Shown: positions 22,892-30,515, numbered from the stretch's first letter. The stretch is DNA of 44,371 bases from DASSTJ01 sp035707965 (GCA_035707965.1 DASSTJ010000107.1:1-44371), one strand, 5' to 3'. The notes: a model not told the origin generated them from the sequence alone. A program made the numbers and translations.

Positions 22892-24868
22892 ATGCCGAGT
22901 GCTCCCCATGACTCCGTCGCGCTGCCCCACCAGCTCTCGCCGGCCGACGCCGAGAGCCCGCAGGTGGCTGCCCGACCGTTGTCGGCCACGGTGGAGAACG
23001 ACTCGACCGGGCGCCGCCGGCGCCTCGGCGAGGTGCTGATCGACGAGCAGCTGATCACCCAGCAGCAGCTCGAGCACGCGCTCGCCGTGCAGGCCACCGA
23101 CGAGGGTCCCCGGCGCCGGCTGGGGCAGGTCGTCGCCGCGCTGGGCTACGCCAGCGAGCGCGAGGTCGCGGAGGCCCTTGCCACCCACCTCGGCCTGCAG
23201 GCCTTCGACCTGGCACGCGTGGTGCCCGCCCCCGACGTGGTGCGGCTGCTCCCGCGCGCCGTCGCGGAGCGCACCGGCGTGCTGGTGCTCGACCGGCACG
23301 CCTCCGGTGGTCTCGTCATCGCCACCGCGGACCCCACGAACGTCCTCGCGCTGGACGACGTGAAGATGTACACCCGCGCGCCCGAGCTCTACGTCGTCGT
23401 CGCGCCGGCAACCCAGATCAAGGACCACCTCGCACGCGCCTGGTCGCTGTCCGAGGACAGCGCGGTCAGCATGATCGAGGACGCGGCCGAGGAGGCAGCG
23501 CCCGCCGACGAGCAGCTCGGCACCCCGGGCGCGACTGACGACGCGCCCATCGTCAAGCTCGTGAACCAGGTGCTCGGCGACGCCGCCCGCCTGCGAGCGT
23601 CCGACATCCACATCGAGATGCAGCGCAGCGGCCTGCGCATCCGCTACCGCGTCGACGGTCTGCTGCGCGACGTCATGACGGCGCCCAAGCGGCTCGGCCC
23701 CTCGATCGTCAGCCGCGTCAAGATCATGTCCGGTCTCGACATCGCCGAGCGACGCGTCCCCCAGGACGGCCGCAGCCGCATCGTCGTCGACGGTCAGGCC
23801 ATCGACACGCGCGTCAGCACGCTGCCGTCGTTGCACGGCGAGAAGGTCGTCATCCGCCTGCTCACCCGGGCGGACAACGTCCCCTCCCTGGCGTCCCTCG
23901 GCTTCGAGCCCGACCAGCTCGCGACCTTCCTCGAGGCGCTCAGCGTGCCGCAGGGTCTCGTCCTCATCACCGGCCCCACCGGCTCGGGCAAGACGAACAC
24001 CCTGTACGCGGCGATCCACCAGACGATGACGCCCGAGAAGAACATCGTCACCCTCGAGGACCCGATCGAGGTCCAGCTGCCCGGCATCACGCAGGTGCAG
24101 GTGAGCGAGAAGTCCGGCATGACCTTCGAGGCAGGTCTGCGCTCGATCCTGCGCCAGGACCCGGACATCGTGCTCGTCGGCGAGGTCCGTGACGGTCAGA
24201 CCGCCGAGCTGGCGCTCAAGGCCTCCCAGACCGGTCACCTCGTGCTGACGACGCTCCACACCAACTCCGCGGTCGCGGCGCTGACCCGCCTGGTCGACAT
24301 GGGGGTGGAGCCCTTCCTCGTGGCGTCGTCGCTCACGGCCGCAGTCGCTCAGCGTCTGGTGCGCAAGCCGTGCGAGTCCTGCGCCGAGGGCTACATCCCG
24401 GACGACGGCACGCTGGCCGTGCTGGGACTGCGCATCGACGACATCCTCGACGCGACACCGTTGAAAGGCGTGGGCTGCCCGGACTGCGCGGGCACCGGCT
24501 ATCGCGGGCGCACCGCCGTCTACGAGGTCCTCGAGGTCGACACGGCGATGCGCCAGGTGCTGATGACGTCGGCGACGGAGTCGGCGGTCGGGGCGCAGGC
24601 CAAGTCCGCCGGCATGATGACGATGCGTGCGGCCGCGCTGGAGAAGGCGCGCCGCGGCGAGACGACCTTCGAGGAGGTCATCCGCGTCACCCACTCGGAC
24701 CACTCGACCGGCGAGCACTGCCCGTCCTGCCAGCGCGGGGTCGAGGCCGGCATGGTGGCCTGCCCCTGGTGCAGCGTCGCGCTGGACCGCGGCACCTGCC
24801 AGGGCTGTCGGCGCAAGGTCGAGCCGGACTGGCGCACCTGCCCCTGGTGCCGCCAGACCCTCGGCTGA
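22892..24868 (+). CDS. GspE/PulE/PilB-type secretion ATPase with C-terminal double zinc ribbon
   Basis: 658 residues. Order of domains: N-terminal GspE/MshEN domain (about 40-180), linker, then the ATPase with Walker A GPTGSGKT (361-368), Asp box near 388, Walker B DPDIVLVGE (423-431) and His box LTTLHTNSA (452-460). The family's zinc site is C494, C497, C529, C532. After residue 605 comes an extra tail with four more Cys pairs: C610/C613, C624/C627, C636/C639 and C650/C653, a double zinc ribbon. No pilin, PilC, PilM-Q or prepilin peptidase gene is adjacent. A canonical role would be driving type IV pilus or type II assembly. Confidence 0.92.
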   Translation: MPSAPHDSVALPHQLSPADAESPQVAARPLSATVENDSTGRRRRLGEVLIDEQLITQQQLEHALAVQATDEGPRRRLGQVVAALGYASEREVAEALATHLGLQAFDLARVVPAPDVVRLLPRAVAERTGVLVLDRHASGGLVIATADPTNVLALDDVKMYTRAPELYVVVAPATQIKDHLARAWSLSEDSAVSMIEDAAEEAAPADEQLGTPGATDDAPIVKLVNQVLGDAARLRASDIHIEMQRSGLRIRYRVDGLLRDVMTAPKRLGPSIVSRVKIMSGLDIAERRVPQDGRSRIVVDGQAIDTRVSTLPSLHGEKVVIRLLTRADNVPSLASLGFEPDQLATFLEALSVPQGLVLITGPTGSGKTNTLYAAIHQTMTPEKNIVTLEDPIEVQLPGITQVQVSEKSGMTFEAGLRSILRQDPDIVLVGEVRDGQTAELALKASQTGHLVLTTLHTNSAVAALTRLVDMGVEPFLVASSLTAAVAQRLVRKPCESCAEGYIPDDGTLAVLGLRIDDILDATPLKGVGCPDCAGTGYRGRTAVYEVLEVDTAMRQVLMTSATESAVGAQAKSAGMMTMRAAALEKARRGETTFEEVIRVTHSDHSTGEHCPSCQRGVEAGMVACPWCSVALDRGTCQGCRRKVEPDWRTCPWCRQTLG

Positions 24869-24889
24869 CCACCCCTGTGGGAGACCTCA

Positions 24890-24907
24890 CCCGACCGGCC
24901 GGTCGGG
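24890..24907. repeat. 18-bp perfect palindrome between the PilB-like gene and mrp
   Basis: CCCGACCGG followed at once by its reverse complement. It lies 21 bp after the pilB-like stop and ends 17 bp before the -10 of mrp, thus over that promoter's -35 region. It may be an operator or a terminator without a T-run. Confidence 0.6.
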
Positions 24908-24924
24908 TAGGCCCCGCAGCGTCC

Positions 24925-24930
24925 TAGCAT
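24925..24930 (+). promoter_or_regulatory. -10 element TAGCAT of mrp (leaderless)
   Basis: TAGCAT is followed by six bases and the ATG at 24937. Confidence 0.5.
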
Positions 24931-24936
24931 CGAGCC

Positions 24937-26070
24937 ATGCCGACACCGACGCAGGACCAGGTCCTCACCGCGCTCGCAGGTGTGAACGACCCCGAGATCC
25001 GCAAGCCCATCACCGACCTCGGCATGGTGCGGGACGTCGTGGTCGGGGACGACGGCCTGGTGACCGTGGGCATCTTCCTGACCGTCTCCGGCTGCCCGAT
25101 GAAGTCGACGATCACGACCGAGGTCACGACGGCGGTCCGCAAGCTCGACGGCGTGCGCGACGTGGTGGTCGACCTCGACGTCATGAGCGACGAGCAGCGA
25201 CGCACCCTGCGCGAGAACCTGCGCGGCGGGCAGTCCGAGCGCGAGGTGCCCTTCGCCAAGCCGGGTTCGCTGACCCGCGTCTACGCGGTCGCATCCGGCA
25301 AGGGCGGCGTCGGCAAGTCGTCCGTCACCGTCAACCTCGCTGCCGCGATGGCCCAGGACGGTCTGCGGGTCGGGGTCGTCGACGCCGACGTCTACGGGTT
25401 CTCGGTGCCCCGCATGCTGGGGGTGGAGCAGCGGCCCACGCAGGTGGACGACATGATCCTCCCGCCCGTGCAGCACGACGTGAAGGTCATCTCGATCGGC
25501 ATGTTCGTGCCCGGCAACCAGCCGGTCGTGTGGCGCGGGCCGATGCTCCACCGGGCCCTGCAGCAGTTCCTCTCGGACGTCTTCTGGGGCGACCTCGACG
25601 TGCTGCTGCTCGACCTGCCGCCCGGCACCGGCGACATCGCCATCTCCACAGCCCAGCTGCTGCCCAGCGCCGAGATCCTCGTCGTGACGACGCCGCAGCG
25701 CGCGGCGGCCGAGGTGGCCGAGCGCGCCGGCGCCATCTCGCTCCAGACGCACCAGCAGATCGTGGGTGTCATCGAGAACATGTCGTGGCTCGAGCAGCCC
25801 GATGGCACTCGGATGGACATCTTCGGTTCCGGCGGTGGCCAGGCCGTGGCCGAGTCGCTGACGCGCTCCGTGGGCGCCTCGGTACCGCTGCTCGGGCAGG
25901 TGCCCCTCGACGTCCAGCTGCGCGAGGGCGGCGACACCGGCGTCCCCGTGGTCCTGTCCCGGCCGGAGTCCCCCGCCGCCGTCGCCCTCCGCGGCGTCGC
26001 CCGGACGCTGGCGCAGCGCAGCCGTGGCCTGGCCGGGCGGTCGCTCGGACTCACGCCCGCTGGCCGCTGA
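24937..26070 (+). CDS. mrp: Mrp/NBP35 family iron-sulfur carrier P-loop ATPase
   Basis: 377 residues. The N-terminal MIP18/DUF59 domain (about 5-90, with SGCPMKS near 51) precedes the P-loop domain, whose deviant Walker A GKGGVGKSS is at 121-129, followed by VVDADVYGFSVPRML and LLLDLPPGTGDI. The C-terminal CPxC motif that bridges the cluster in many homologues is absent: after IENMSW the chain reads LEQPDGT. It probably assembles or delivers Fe-S clusters. The counterpart is Rv1229c. The leaderless promoter lies just upstream; the gene converges on tatB across two palindromes. Confidence 0.93.
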   Translation: MPTPTQDQVLTALAGVNDPEIRKPITDLGMVRDVVVGDDGLVTVGIFLTVSGCPMKSTITTEVTTAVRKLDGVRDVVVDLDVMSDEQRRTLRENLRGGQSEREVPFAKPGSLTRVYAVASGKGGVGKSSVTVNLAAAMAQDGLRVGVVDADVYGFSVPRMLGVEQRPTQVDDMILPPVQHDVKVISIGMFVPGNQPVVWRGPMLHRALQQFLSDVFWGDLDVLLLDLPPGTGDIAISTAQLLPSAEILVVTTPQRAAAEVAERAGAISLQTHQQIVGVIENMSWLEQPDGTRMDIFGSGGGQAVAESLTRSVGASVPLLGQVPLDVQLREGGDTGVPVVLSRPESPAAVALRGVARTLAQRSRGLAGRSLGLTPAGR

Positions 26071-26080
26071 GCAGTGCCCG

Positions 26081-26140
26081 GTTTCGCGCGAAACGGGTGA
26101 CGTGGGATGTCGCGGGTGCCCCGTTTCGCGCGAAACGGGG
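26081..26140. repeat. Two copies of the parS-like palindrome GTTTCGCGCGAAAC
   Basis: Copy 1 core is at 26081-26094. Copy 2 (core 26122-26136 region) extends with matching flanks to a 22-bp perfect palindrome at 26119-26140. They fill the 76-bp gap between the convergent mrp and tatB genes. The 14-bp core differs from the parS core GTTTCACGTGAAAC only in the central ACGT, which is GCGC here. Each could fold into a hairpin and serve as a bidirectional terminator; a T-run of only three follows copy 2. Confidence 0.8.
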
Positions 26141-26146
26141 TTTCGG

Positions 26147-26524
26147 TCAGGTCGCGTCGGGGTCGAAGCCCGACGTCGGTGAGCTGGGCTTCGTGAGCTC
26201 GACCGCCGCGTCGTCCGTGGAGCCCGTCGACGCGTCCGCCTGGCGAGGCGTGCGCCGGACCGGCTCGTCGTCGTCCTCGAGCAGGGCCTCGCGCACGATG
26301 CGCCGGGGGTCGTAGCGCCGTGGGTCGAGCGACTGCCAGTCGATGTCCTCGAAGTCCTCGCCCAGCTCCTCGCGCATCTGAGCACGCGCCGACTTCGCGA
26401 AACCGCGCGCCTGGCGCACCAGCTTGCCGAGCTGGGCGGCGTACTGCGGCAGCCGCTCCGGCCCGAGGACGATCACGCCCACCGCTGCCAGCACGAGCAG
26501 CTCGCCGCCGTTGATGTCGAGCAC
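26147..26524 (-). CDS. tatB: Sec-independent protein translocase protein TatB
   Basis: 125 residues from GTG 26524, with GGGAGA ten bases upstream. It has the TatA/B form: a short N-terminal membrane helix (LLVLAAVGVIVLGPERLP) with the GPERLP hinge, then an amphipathic helix and a long charged tail. The length and the DPRRYDPRR tail fit actinobacterial TatB rather than TatA. With TatA and TatC, located elsewhere, it exports folded proteins carrying twin-arginine signals. It follows the sigE-rseA pair as in M. tuberculosis, but the htrA gene that lies between them there is missing. Confidence 0.92.
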   Translation of the reverse strand: MLDINGGELLVLAAVGVIVLGPERLPQYAAQLGKLVRQARGFAKSARAQMREELGEDFEDIDWQSLDPRRYDPRRIVREALLEDDDEPVRRTPRQADASTGSTDDAAVELTKPSSPTSGFDPDAT

Positions 26525-26570
26525 GTCACCATCATCTCCCGTGACCGCGCTGCGGTCGAGCAGCACCCGG

Positions 26571-26606
26571 CACGGTGCGGTCGATCAGCACGGTGCGGTC
26601 GATCAG
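26571..26606. repeat. 18-bp perfect tandem duplication across the rseA stop codon
   Basis: CACGGTGCGGTCGATCAG occurs twice without a gap (26571-26588 and 26589-26606). The second copy contains the stop codon of the anti-sigma gene; the duplicate places a second in-line TGA further downstream. Confidence 0.85.
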
Positions 26607-27496
26607 CGTGCGGACGACCACAGGTAGCCGCCGCCGGACAGGTAGCCGGTGGAGCCCAGGTGGACGCCGGATGGCGGGGTCTGGCCGACGAGCACCGGCG
26701 TGGCGAGCAGGTGGCGCAGCACCGTCGTGGTCACCCCGGGAACGGCCGAGGCAGCGGACCGCTGCGGCCTCGGGGCTGCCAGGGACAGACCGGTGGGCGA
26801 GGAGCCAGCGAGCAGCAGGCCGATGTCCTGCACGGAGGACGCCTGCCCCGTGCCGACGTCCGCGAGCACCTGGTCGCCGACCATCTGCGCCTCACGGGCC
26901 GGCCCCAGGTCGGCGACCCGCGGGGCTGCCTGCAGGTGGTCCACCGGCGTGACCGGCTGGCTGACCGGCAGCCCACCGGCCAGTGCGGCGGCGATCACAC
27001 CGGCACCGACGGCGCCGGCGGTCGCGCCCACGACGGTGCGCCGACGCGGCGTCATCCGACCACCGGGGCGGGACGTCGGCCCCGGCCGTGCCGGCAGCTC
27101 CGGGCTTCGCGACGTCGCCCGTCGGCCGGGCGACACCCGGTGCCAGGGCAGCGCGGGCACACCGACCGACTCCCACGGGGCGTCCACCGGCTCGCGCCGG
27201 ATGGTCGCCGGACGGGGTCGTGGGGTGCCCGGGACGTGGCCGGGGCGCGGCGGCACGGGTCCGCCCGGCTCCCCCATGGCGAGCAGGGCCGCCACCAGGG
27301 ACTCCGACGGACGGGGCGTGGGCAGAGCCTGGAGCCGAGCCAGCAGCAGCCGCTCCGCCTCGAGGTCGGCCCGGCAGTCCGGGCAGCTCGTGACGTGAGC
27401 CAGCGCCCGGTCACGGACGTCGTCGGGCAGGGAGCCGTCGGCCAGGGCACTTGCCCGTGCGCCGAGGCACTGCGGCCCGGTGGCACGCTGGATCAT
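26603..27496 (-). CDS. rseA: Zinc-type anti-sigma factor of SigE (RseA-like)
   Basis: 297 residues. The N-terminal anti-sigma domain holds the ZAS motif H34-x3-C38-x2-C41 (HVTSCPDC) plus C10. A Pro/Arg-rich linker (about 75-150) leads to one membrane helix at about 154-176 and an extracytoplasmic Ser/Gly-rich part of about 120 residues. It should hold SigE inactive at the membrane; redox change or proteolysis would free it. It is longer than M. tuberculosis RseA (about 154 aa), which is cytoplasmic in prediction as I recall. The ATG overlaps the sigE stop (ATGA, 27493-27496), so the two are translationally coupled. Confidence 0.87.
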   Translation of the reverse strand: MIQRATGPQCLGARASALADGSLPDDVRDRALAHVTSCPDCRADLEAERLLLARLQALPTPRPSESLVAALLAMGEPGGPVPPRPGHVPGTPRPRPATIRREPVDAPWESVGVPALPWHRVSPGRRATSRSPELPARPGPTSRPGGRMTPRRRTVVGATAGAVGAGVIAAALAGGLPVSQPVTPVDHLQAAPRVADLGPAREAQMVGDQVLADVGTGQASSVQDIGLLLAGSSPTGLSLAAPRPQRSAASAVPGVTTTVLRHLLATPVLVGQTPPSGVHLGSTGYLSGGGYLWSSAR

Positions 27497-28113
27497 GCCT
27501 CGTCACCGGCCTCGAGCGTGGCGCCCAGCCGGCGCGGCCGCCGGTGCGCGAGCGCCGCCCGTAGCTGAGAGCGCCCACGGTGGATGCGGGAGCGGACCGT
27601 GCCCAGCTTGATGCCGAGCGTGGCGGCCACCTCTTCGTAGCTGAGGCCCTCGATGTCGCAGAGCACGACGGCGGCCCGGAAGTCGGGCGGCAGCGAGTCC
27701 AGGGCCCGCTGCACGTCGTCGTCCAGGTGCGTGTCGTCGTACGCGCGCGAGGGGTCGGGCTCGCGCCCTGGCAACCGCTCGGAGGCGTCATCGGCGAGCG
27801 CGTCGAAGCGGATGCGCTTCTTGCGACGCACCTGGTCGAGGAACAGGTTGGTCGTGATGCGGTGCAGCCAGCCCTCGAAGGTGCCGGGCGTGTACGTCGA
27901 CAGGCTGCGGAAGACGCGGACGAAGACCTCTTGCGTGAGGTCTTCGGCGTCGTGCACGTTGCCCGTGAGCCGGTAGGCCAGGCGGTACACCCGGGCGCTG
28001 TGCTCGTGGACGACCTCCTCCCACGTGGGAGGCGTCCAGGCGGAGGCGGCGTCGAACCCCGCGGTGGTCACCGCGACACCTCCCGTCCGAACGTCGTCCA
28101 GCGTGAGCACCAT
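27493..28113 (-). CDS. sigE: ECF RNA polymerase sigma factor SigE
   Basis: 206 residues. Region 2 is at about 32-100 (HSARVYRLAYRLTGNVHDAEDLTQEVFVRVF) and region 4 at about 130-182, with SLPPDFRAAVVLCDIEGLSYEEVAATLG and the recognition helix GTVRSRIHRGR. The start is set at ATG 28113, because AGGAGA lies just upstream and because a GGAAC-N18-GTT promoter sits at 28206-28181; a longer in-frame start at 28182 would fall inside the -10 element. Order sigE-rseA-tatB follows M. tuberculosis, where SigE answers surface and heat stress. Confidence 0.94.
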   Translation of the reverse strand: MVLTLDDVRTGGVAVTTAGFDAASAWTPPTWEEVVHEHSARVYRLAYRLTGNVHDAEDLTQEVFVRVFRSLSTYTPGTFEGWLHRITTNLFLDQVRRKKRIRFDALADDASERLPGREPDPSRAYDDTHLDDDVQRALDSLPPDFRAAVVLCDIEGLSYEEVAATLGIKLGTVRSRIHRGRSQLRAALAHRRPRRLGATLEAGDEA

Positions 28114-28180
28114 CGTCTCCTGTCCGGGCCCGATCTCCCAATCGACCGGCGTGAACATCTCGTGCCGGTCCTGTGCGCAC

Positions 28181-28206
28181 AACGGCCGAGAGAGGCACCC
28201 GGTTCC
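28181..28206 (-). promoter_or_regulatory. SigE-type autoregulatory promoter GGAAC-N18-GTT upstream of sigE
   Basis: On the minus strand GGGAACC (GGAAC at 28206-28202) is separated by 18 bases from GTT (28183-28181), with CGTT as the -10. This is the consensus of mycobacterial SigE/SigH promoters. The expected transcript start is near 28175, giving a leader of about 60 bases before ATG 28113. Confidence 0.75.
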
Positions 28207-28210
28207 CCAC

Positions 28211-28216
28211 TAGGCT
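28211..28216 (+). promoter_or_regulatory. -10 element TAGGCT of the O-methyltransferase gene
   Basis: TAGGCT fits TANNNT and lies 41 bases before the proposed start at 28257. It abuts the -35 element of the divergent sigE promoter (28206-28202). Confidence 0.4.
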
Positions 28217-28256
28217 GGGGGCCGAACGGACGAGACCACGCCCTGAGGAGGCCACC

Positions 28257-28889
28257 ATCAGCGGTCAGAAGCCTGCGACCTGGGCGTACGCGGAGCAGTT
28301 CGTCGTCGAGGACGAGGTGCTCGAACGGGCCCGCGCCCGGGGCGGCGAGCTCGGGTGCACGCCGGTGCTCCCGGGCGCCGGGGCTGCGCTGCGGCTGCTG
28401 GCGGCGGCGCTCCCGGCCCGCGCGGTCGTCGAGGTCGGTACCGGCGCCGGCGTCTCCGGCCTCTGGCTGCTCCGCGGCATGCCCTCGGACGGCGTGCTCA
28501 CCACCATCGACGTCGAGCCCGAGCACCAGCGCGCCGCACGTGAGGCCTTCACCGAGGCCGGAGTGCCCGGCAACCGCACTCGGGTGATCAGCGGCCGGGC
28601 GCTCGACGTCCTGCCGCGCCTCACCGACGGTGCCTACGACCTCGTCCTCTGCGACGCGGCCAAGGAGGAGTACGAGGACTACCTCCAGCAGGCTCTGCGG
28701 CTGCTGCGCCCGGGCGGCGTCGTGGCCTTCGACAACGCGCTCTGGCACGACCGGGTGGCCGACCCCGCGCAGCGGGACGCCACCACGACGGCGATCCGCG
28801 AGCTCGGCAAGCTCGTGCGCGACGACGAGCAGCTCGTCAGCGCGATGCTCCCTGTCGGCGACGGCCTGCTGGTCGCCGTCAAACGCTGA
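28257..28889 (+). CDS. SAM-dependent O-methyltransferase (Rv1220c type), probable ATC start
   Basis: 210 residues if translation starts at ATC 28257; M. tuberculosis Rv1220c has about 215. GAGGAGG (28245-28251) is five bases upstream, and the sequence ISGQKPATWAYAEQF is where homologues begin with Met. The only ATG/GTG/TTG upstream in frame is GTG 28173, which lies upstream of the likely -10 (28211-28216) and would add 28 residues running through the sigE promoter. The Rossmann core has VVEVGTGAGVSGLWLL (motif I), TIDVEPEHQ, and VLCDAAKEEYEDYL. The family methylates catechol-like or other hydroxyls; the substrate is unknown. Divergent pairing with sigE is conserved. Confidence 0.88.
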   Translation: MSGQKPATWAYAEQFVVEDEVLERARARGGELGCTPVLPGAGAALRLLAAALPARAVVEVGTGAGVSGLWLLRGMPSDGVLTTIDVEPEHQRAAREAFTEAGVPGNRTRVISGRALDVLPRLTDGAYDLVLCDAAKEEYEDYLQQALRLLRPGGVVAFDNALWHDRVADPAQRDATTTAIRELGKLVRDDEQLVSAMLPVGDGLLVAVKR

Positions 28890-28908
28890 CCGGGGGTCTG
28901 GCGGCGGC

Positions 28909-30411
28909 TCAGCGCAGGGTGTGCAGCCAGCTGAGCAGCAGCCGCGCGCCGAACCCCGTGCCACCCCGGTTGACCAGACCGTTGTCGCGCTCGCTCCGCC
29001 CCGGGCCCGCGATGTCGAGGTGCACCCAGCGTCGACCGCCGGTGAACTCGCGGAGGAACAGCGCCGCGACGACCGCGCCAGCGCTCACCTTCTCGGTGGC
29101 GATGTGGCACAGGTCGGCGACGTCGGAGTCGATGGCCGAGCGGTAGTCCTCGACCAGCGGCAGGCGCCAGACCTGCTCGCCACTCGACTCGCCAGCCCTG
29201 GTGAAGGCCTCTGCGAGCCGGTCGTCGTTCGCGAACATGGCGGCGTGCCCGCGGCCGAGCCCTCGGGTCGCGGCACCGGTGAGCGTGGCGACGTCCACGA
29301 CGACGTCCGGGTCGAGCCGGGCGTCCGCGTACGCCAGGGAGTCGGCGAGCACGAGCCGTCCCTCGGCGTCCGTGTTGCGGACTTCGACGGTGCGCCCGCC
29401 GTAGTGCGTGATCACGTCGGAGGGCCGGTACGACGCGGCGCCGATCGCGTTCTCGGCCAACGGCATCAAGCCGGTGACCCGCACCCCGACGTCGAGCTGG
29501 GCGCAGGCGCGCAGCACCGCCAGCACGACCGCGGCGCCGGTCATGTCGGTCTTCATGCCGATCATCGCGTCGCGCGGCTTGAGCGAGATGTCGCCGCTGT
29601 CGAACGTGATGCCCTTGCCGACGAGGACGACGTGAGGCGCCGTGCTCTTCGCGGACGTCGGCTCGTGCCGCAGCTCGACCAGCCGTGGCGGTCGGGAGGC
29701 ACCCGAGCCCACGGCGAGCAGACCGCCGAACCCTTCGGCAGCCAGCTCCTTGTGGTCCCGGACGCGGCACTGCAGGCCGACCTCGGCCGCGGACCTGCGT
29801 GCGCGGCCGGCCAGCCACGCCGGCCCCTTCGTGGACGAAGGGGTGTTCGCGAGGTCGCGCGCCAGCACAGTGGCGTCGGCGCGCGTCAGACCGAGGTCGA
29901 GGTCCTCCTGGCGGACGCGCCCCACGACGTCGACGCGACGCAGCGGCGCCGGTGGCGTCTGCCCGACACCCGAACGAGGCACGCTGTAGGAGCCGAGGAC
30001 GATGCCCTCGGCGAAGGCGGTGGAGACGTCACGCCGTCCGGTGCCGAGGGTCGTGAGCAGGCGGTCCTGACCGCGCTGGGACCGAGCCAGCGCGGCGGCC
30101 GCGACCCGCACGTCCGTCGCGGAGCCGTCGCCGACACCGATGAGCACGACCCGGTCGACAGCGGGAGAGCCGGCCCGTGGCGCCCACGGCACCCGCGTGA
30201 CCTCGCCGGCCTTGCCGGTGGGCTTCTCCAGGGTCAGGGTCTGCTCGAGGTCGAAGCCCAGCACCGCCGCCGCATCCGCCGTGCCGAGACCGGGCAGCGG
30301 TCCGTCGTCCGCCGTCGTGATCGGCACCGCCAGCACGTCGACCCGGCCGGACACGCGGCGCACCGCGTCACTCAGGCGACCACTGACGGCGCGGACACGG
30401 GGCGCTGGCAC
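28909..30411 (-). CDS. pepA: Leucyl aminopeptidase (M17, cytosol aminopeptidase)
   Basis: 500 residues, the normal length. The catalytic metal and lysine residues align with E. coli PepA at a constant offset of four: K266, D271, K278, D289, D348 and E350, with R352; the family signature NTDAEGRLVLAD is at 346-357. The first metal loop reads DSGDISLKP where most have DSGGLSLKP. It removes N-terminal amino acids in the cytosol, usually as a hexamer. The GTG at 30411 follows GAGGAGGAGG, and a possible -10 TAGGGT is at 30446-30441. It lies downstream of DUF3117, separated by two hairpins. Confidence 0.95.
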   Translation of the reverse strand: MPAPRVRAVSGRLSDAVRRVSGRVDVLAVPITTADDGPLPGLGTADAAAVLGFDLEQTLTLEKPTGKAGEVTRVPWAPRAGSPAVDRVVLIGVGDGSATDVRVAAAALARSQRGQDRLLTTLGTGRRDVSTAFAEGIVLGSYSVPRSGVGQTPPAPLRRVDVVGRVRQEDLDLGLTRADATVLARDLANTPSSTKGPAWLAGRARRSAAEVGLQCRVRDHKELAAEGFGGLLAVGSGASRPPRLVELRHEPTSAKSTAPHVVLVGKGITFDSGDISLKPRDAMIGMKTDMTGAAVVLAVLRACAQLDVGVRVTGLMPLAENAIGAASYRPSDVITHYGGRTVEVRNTDAEGRLVLADSLAYADARLDPDVVVDVATLTGAATRGLGRGHAAMFANDDRLAEAFTRAGESSGEQVWRLPLVEDYRSAIDSDVADLCHIATEKVSAGAVVAALFLREFTGGRRWVHLDIAGPGRSERDNGLVNRGGTGFGARLLLSWLHTLR

Positions 30412-30450
30412 GGCTGTCCTCCTCCTCGGTCGGGAACTCGACCCTAGTCC

Positions 30451-30496
30451 CCCTCCGCTGACGCGACGGAGGGCTCCCCCTTCGTGGGAGGAGCCC
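30451..30496 (-). terminator. Two adjacent GC-rich hairpins downstream of the DUF3117 gene
   Basis: Stem 1 is GGGCTCC with GGAGCCC (30471-30477 and 30490-30496), extended by three more pairs past a bulged A, around a TTCGT/ACGAA loop. Stem 2 is CCCTCCG with CGGAGGG (30451-30457 and 30467-30473). The stems share three bases (30471-30473), so they may be alternative. No long T-run follows, as is usual in actinobacteria. Confidence 0.65.
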
Positions 30497-30515
30497 TCGC
30501 TGAGGTCGGTGTCGG

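Noticed and set aside
26081..26140. A true chromosomal parS cluster
   Set aside because: The central four bases differ from the conserved ParB target and no replication-origin genes (dnaA, parAB, gidB) are in the window; kept only as parS-like.
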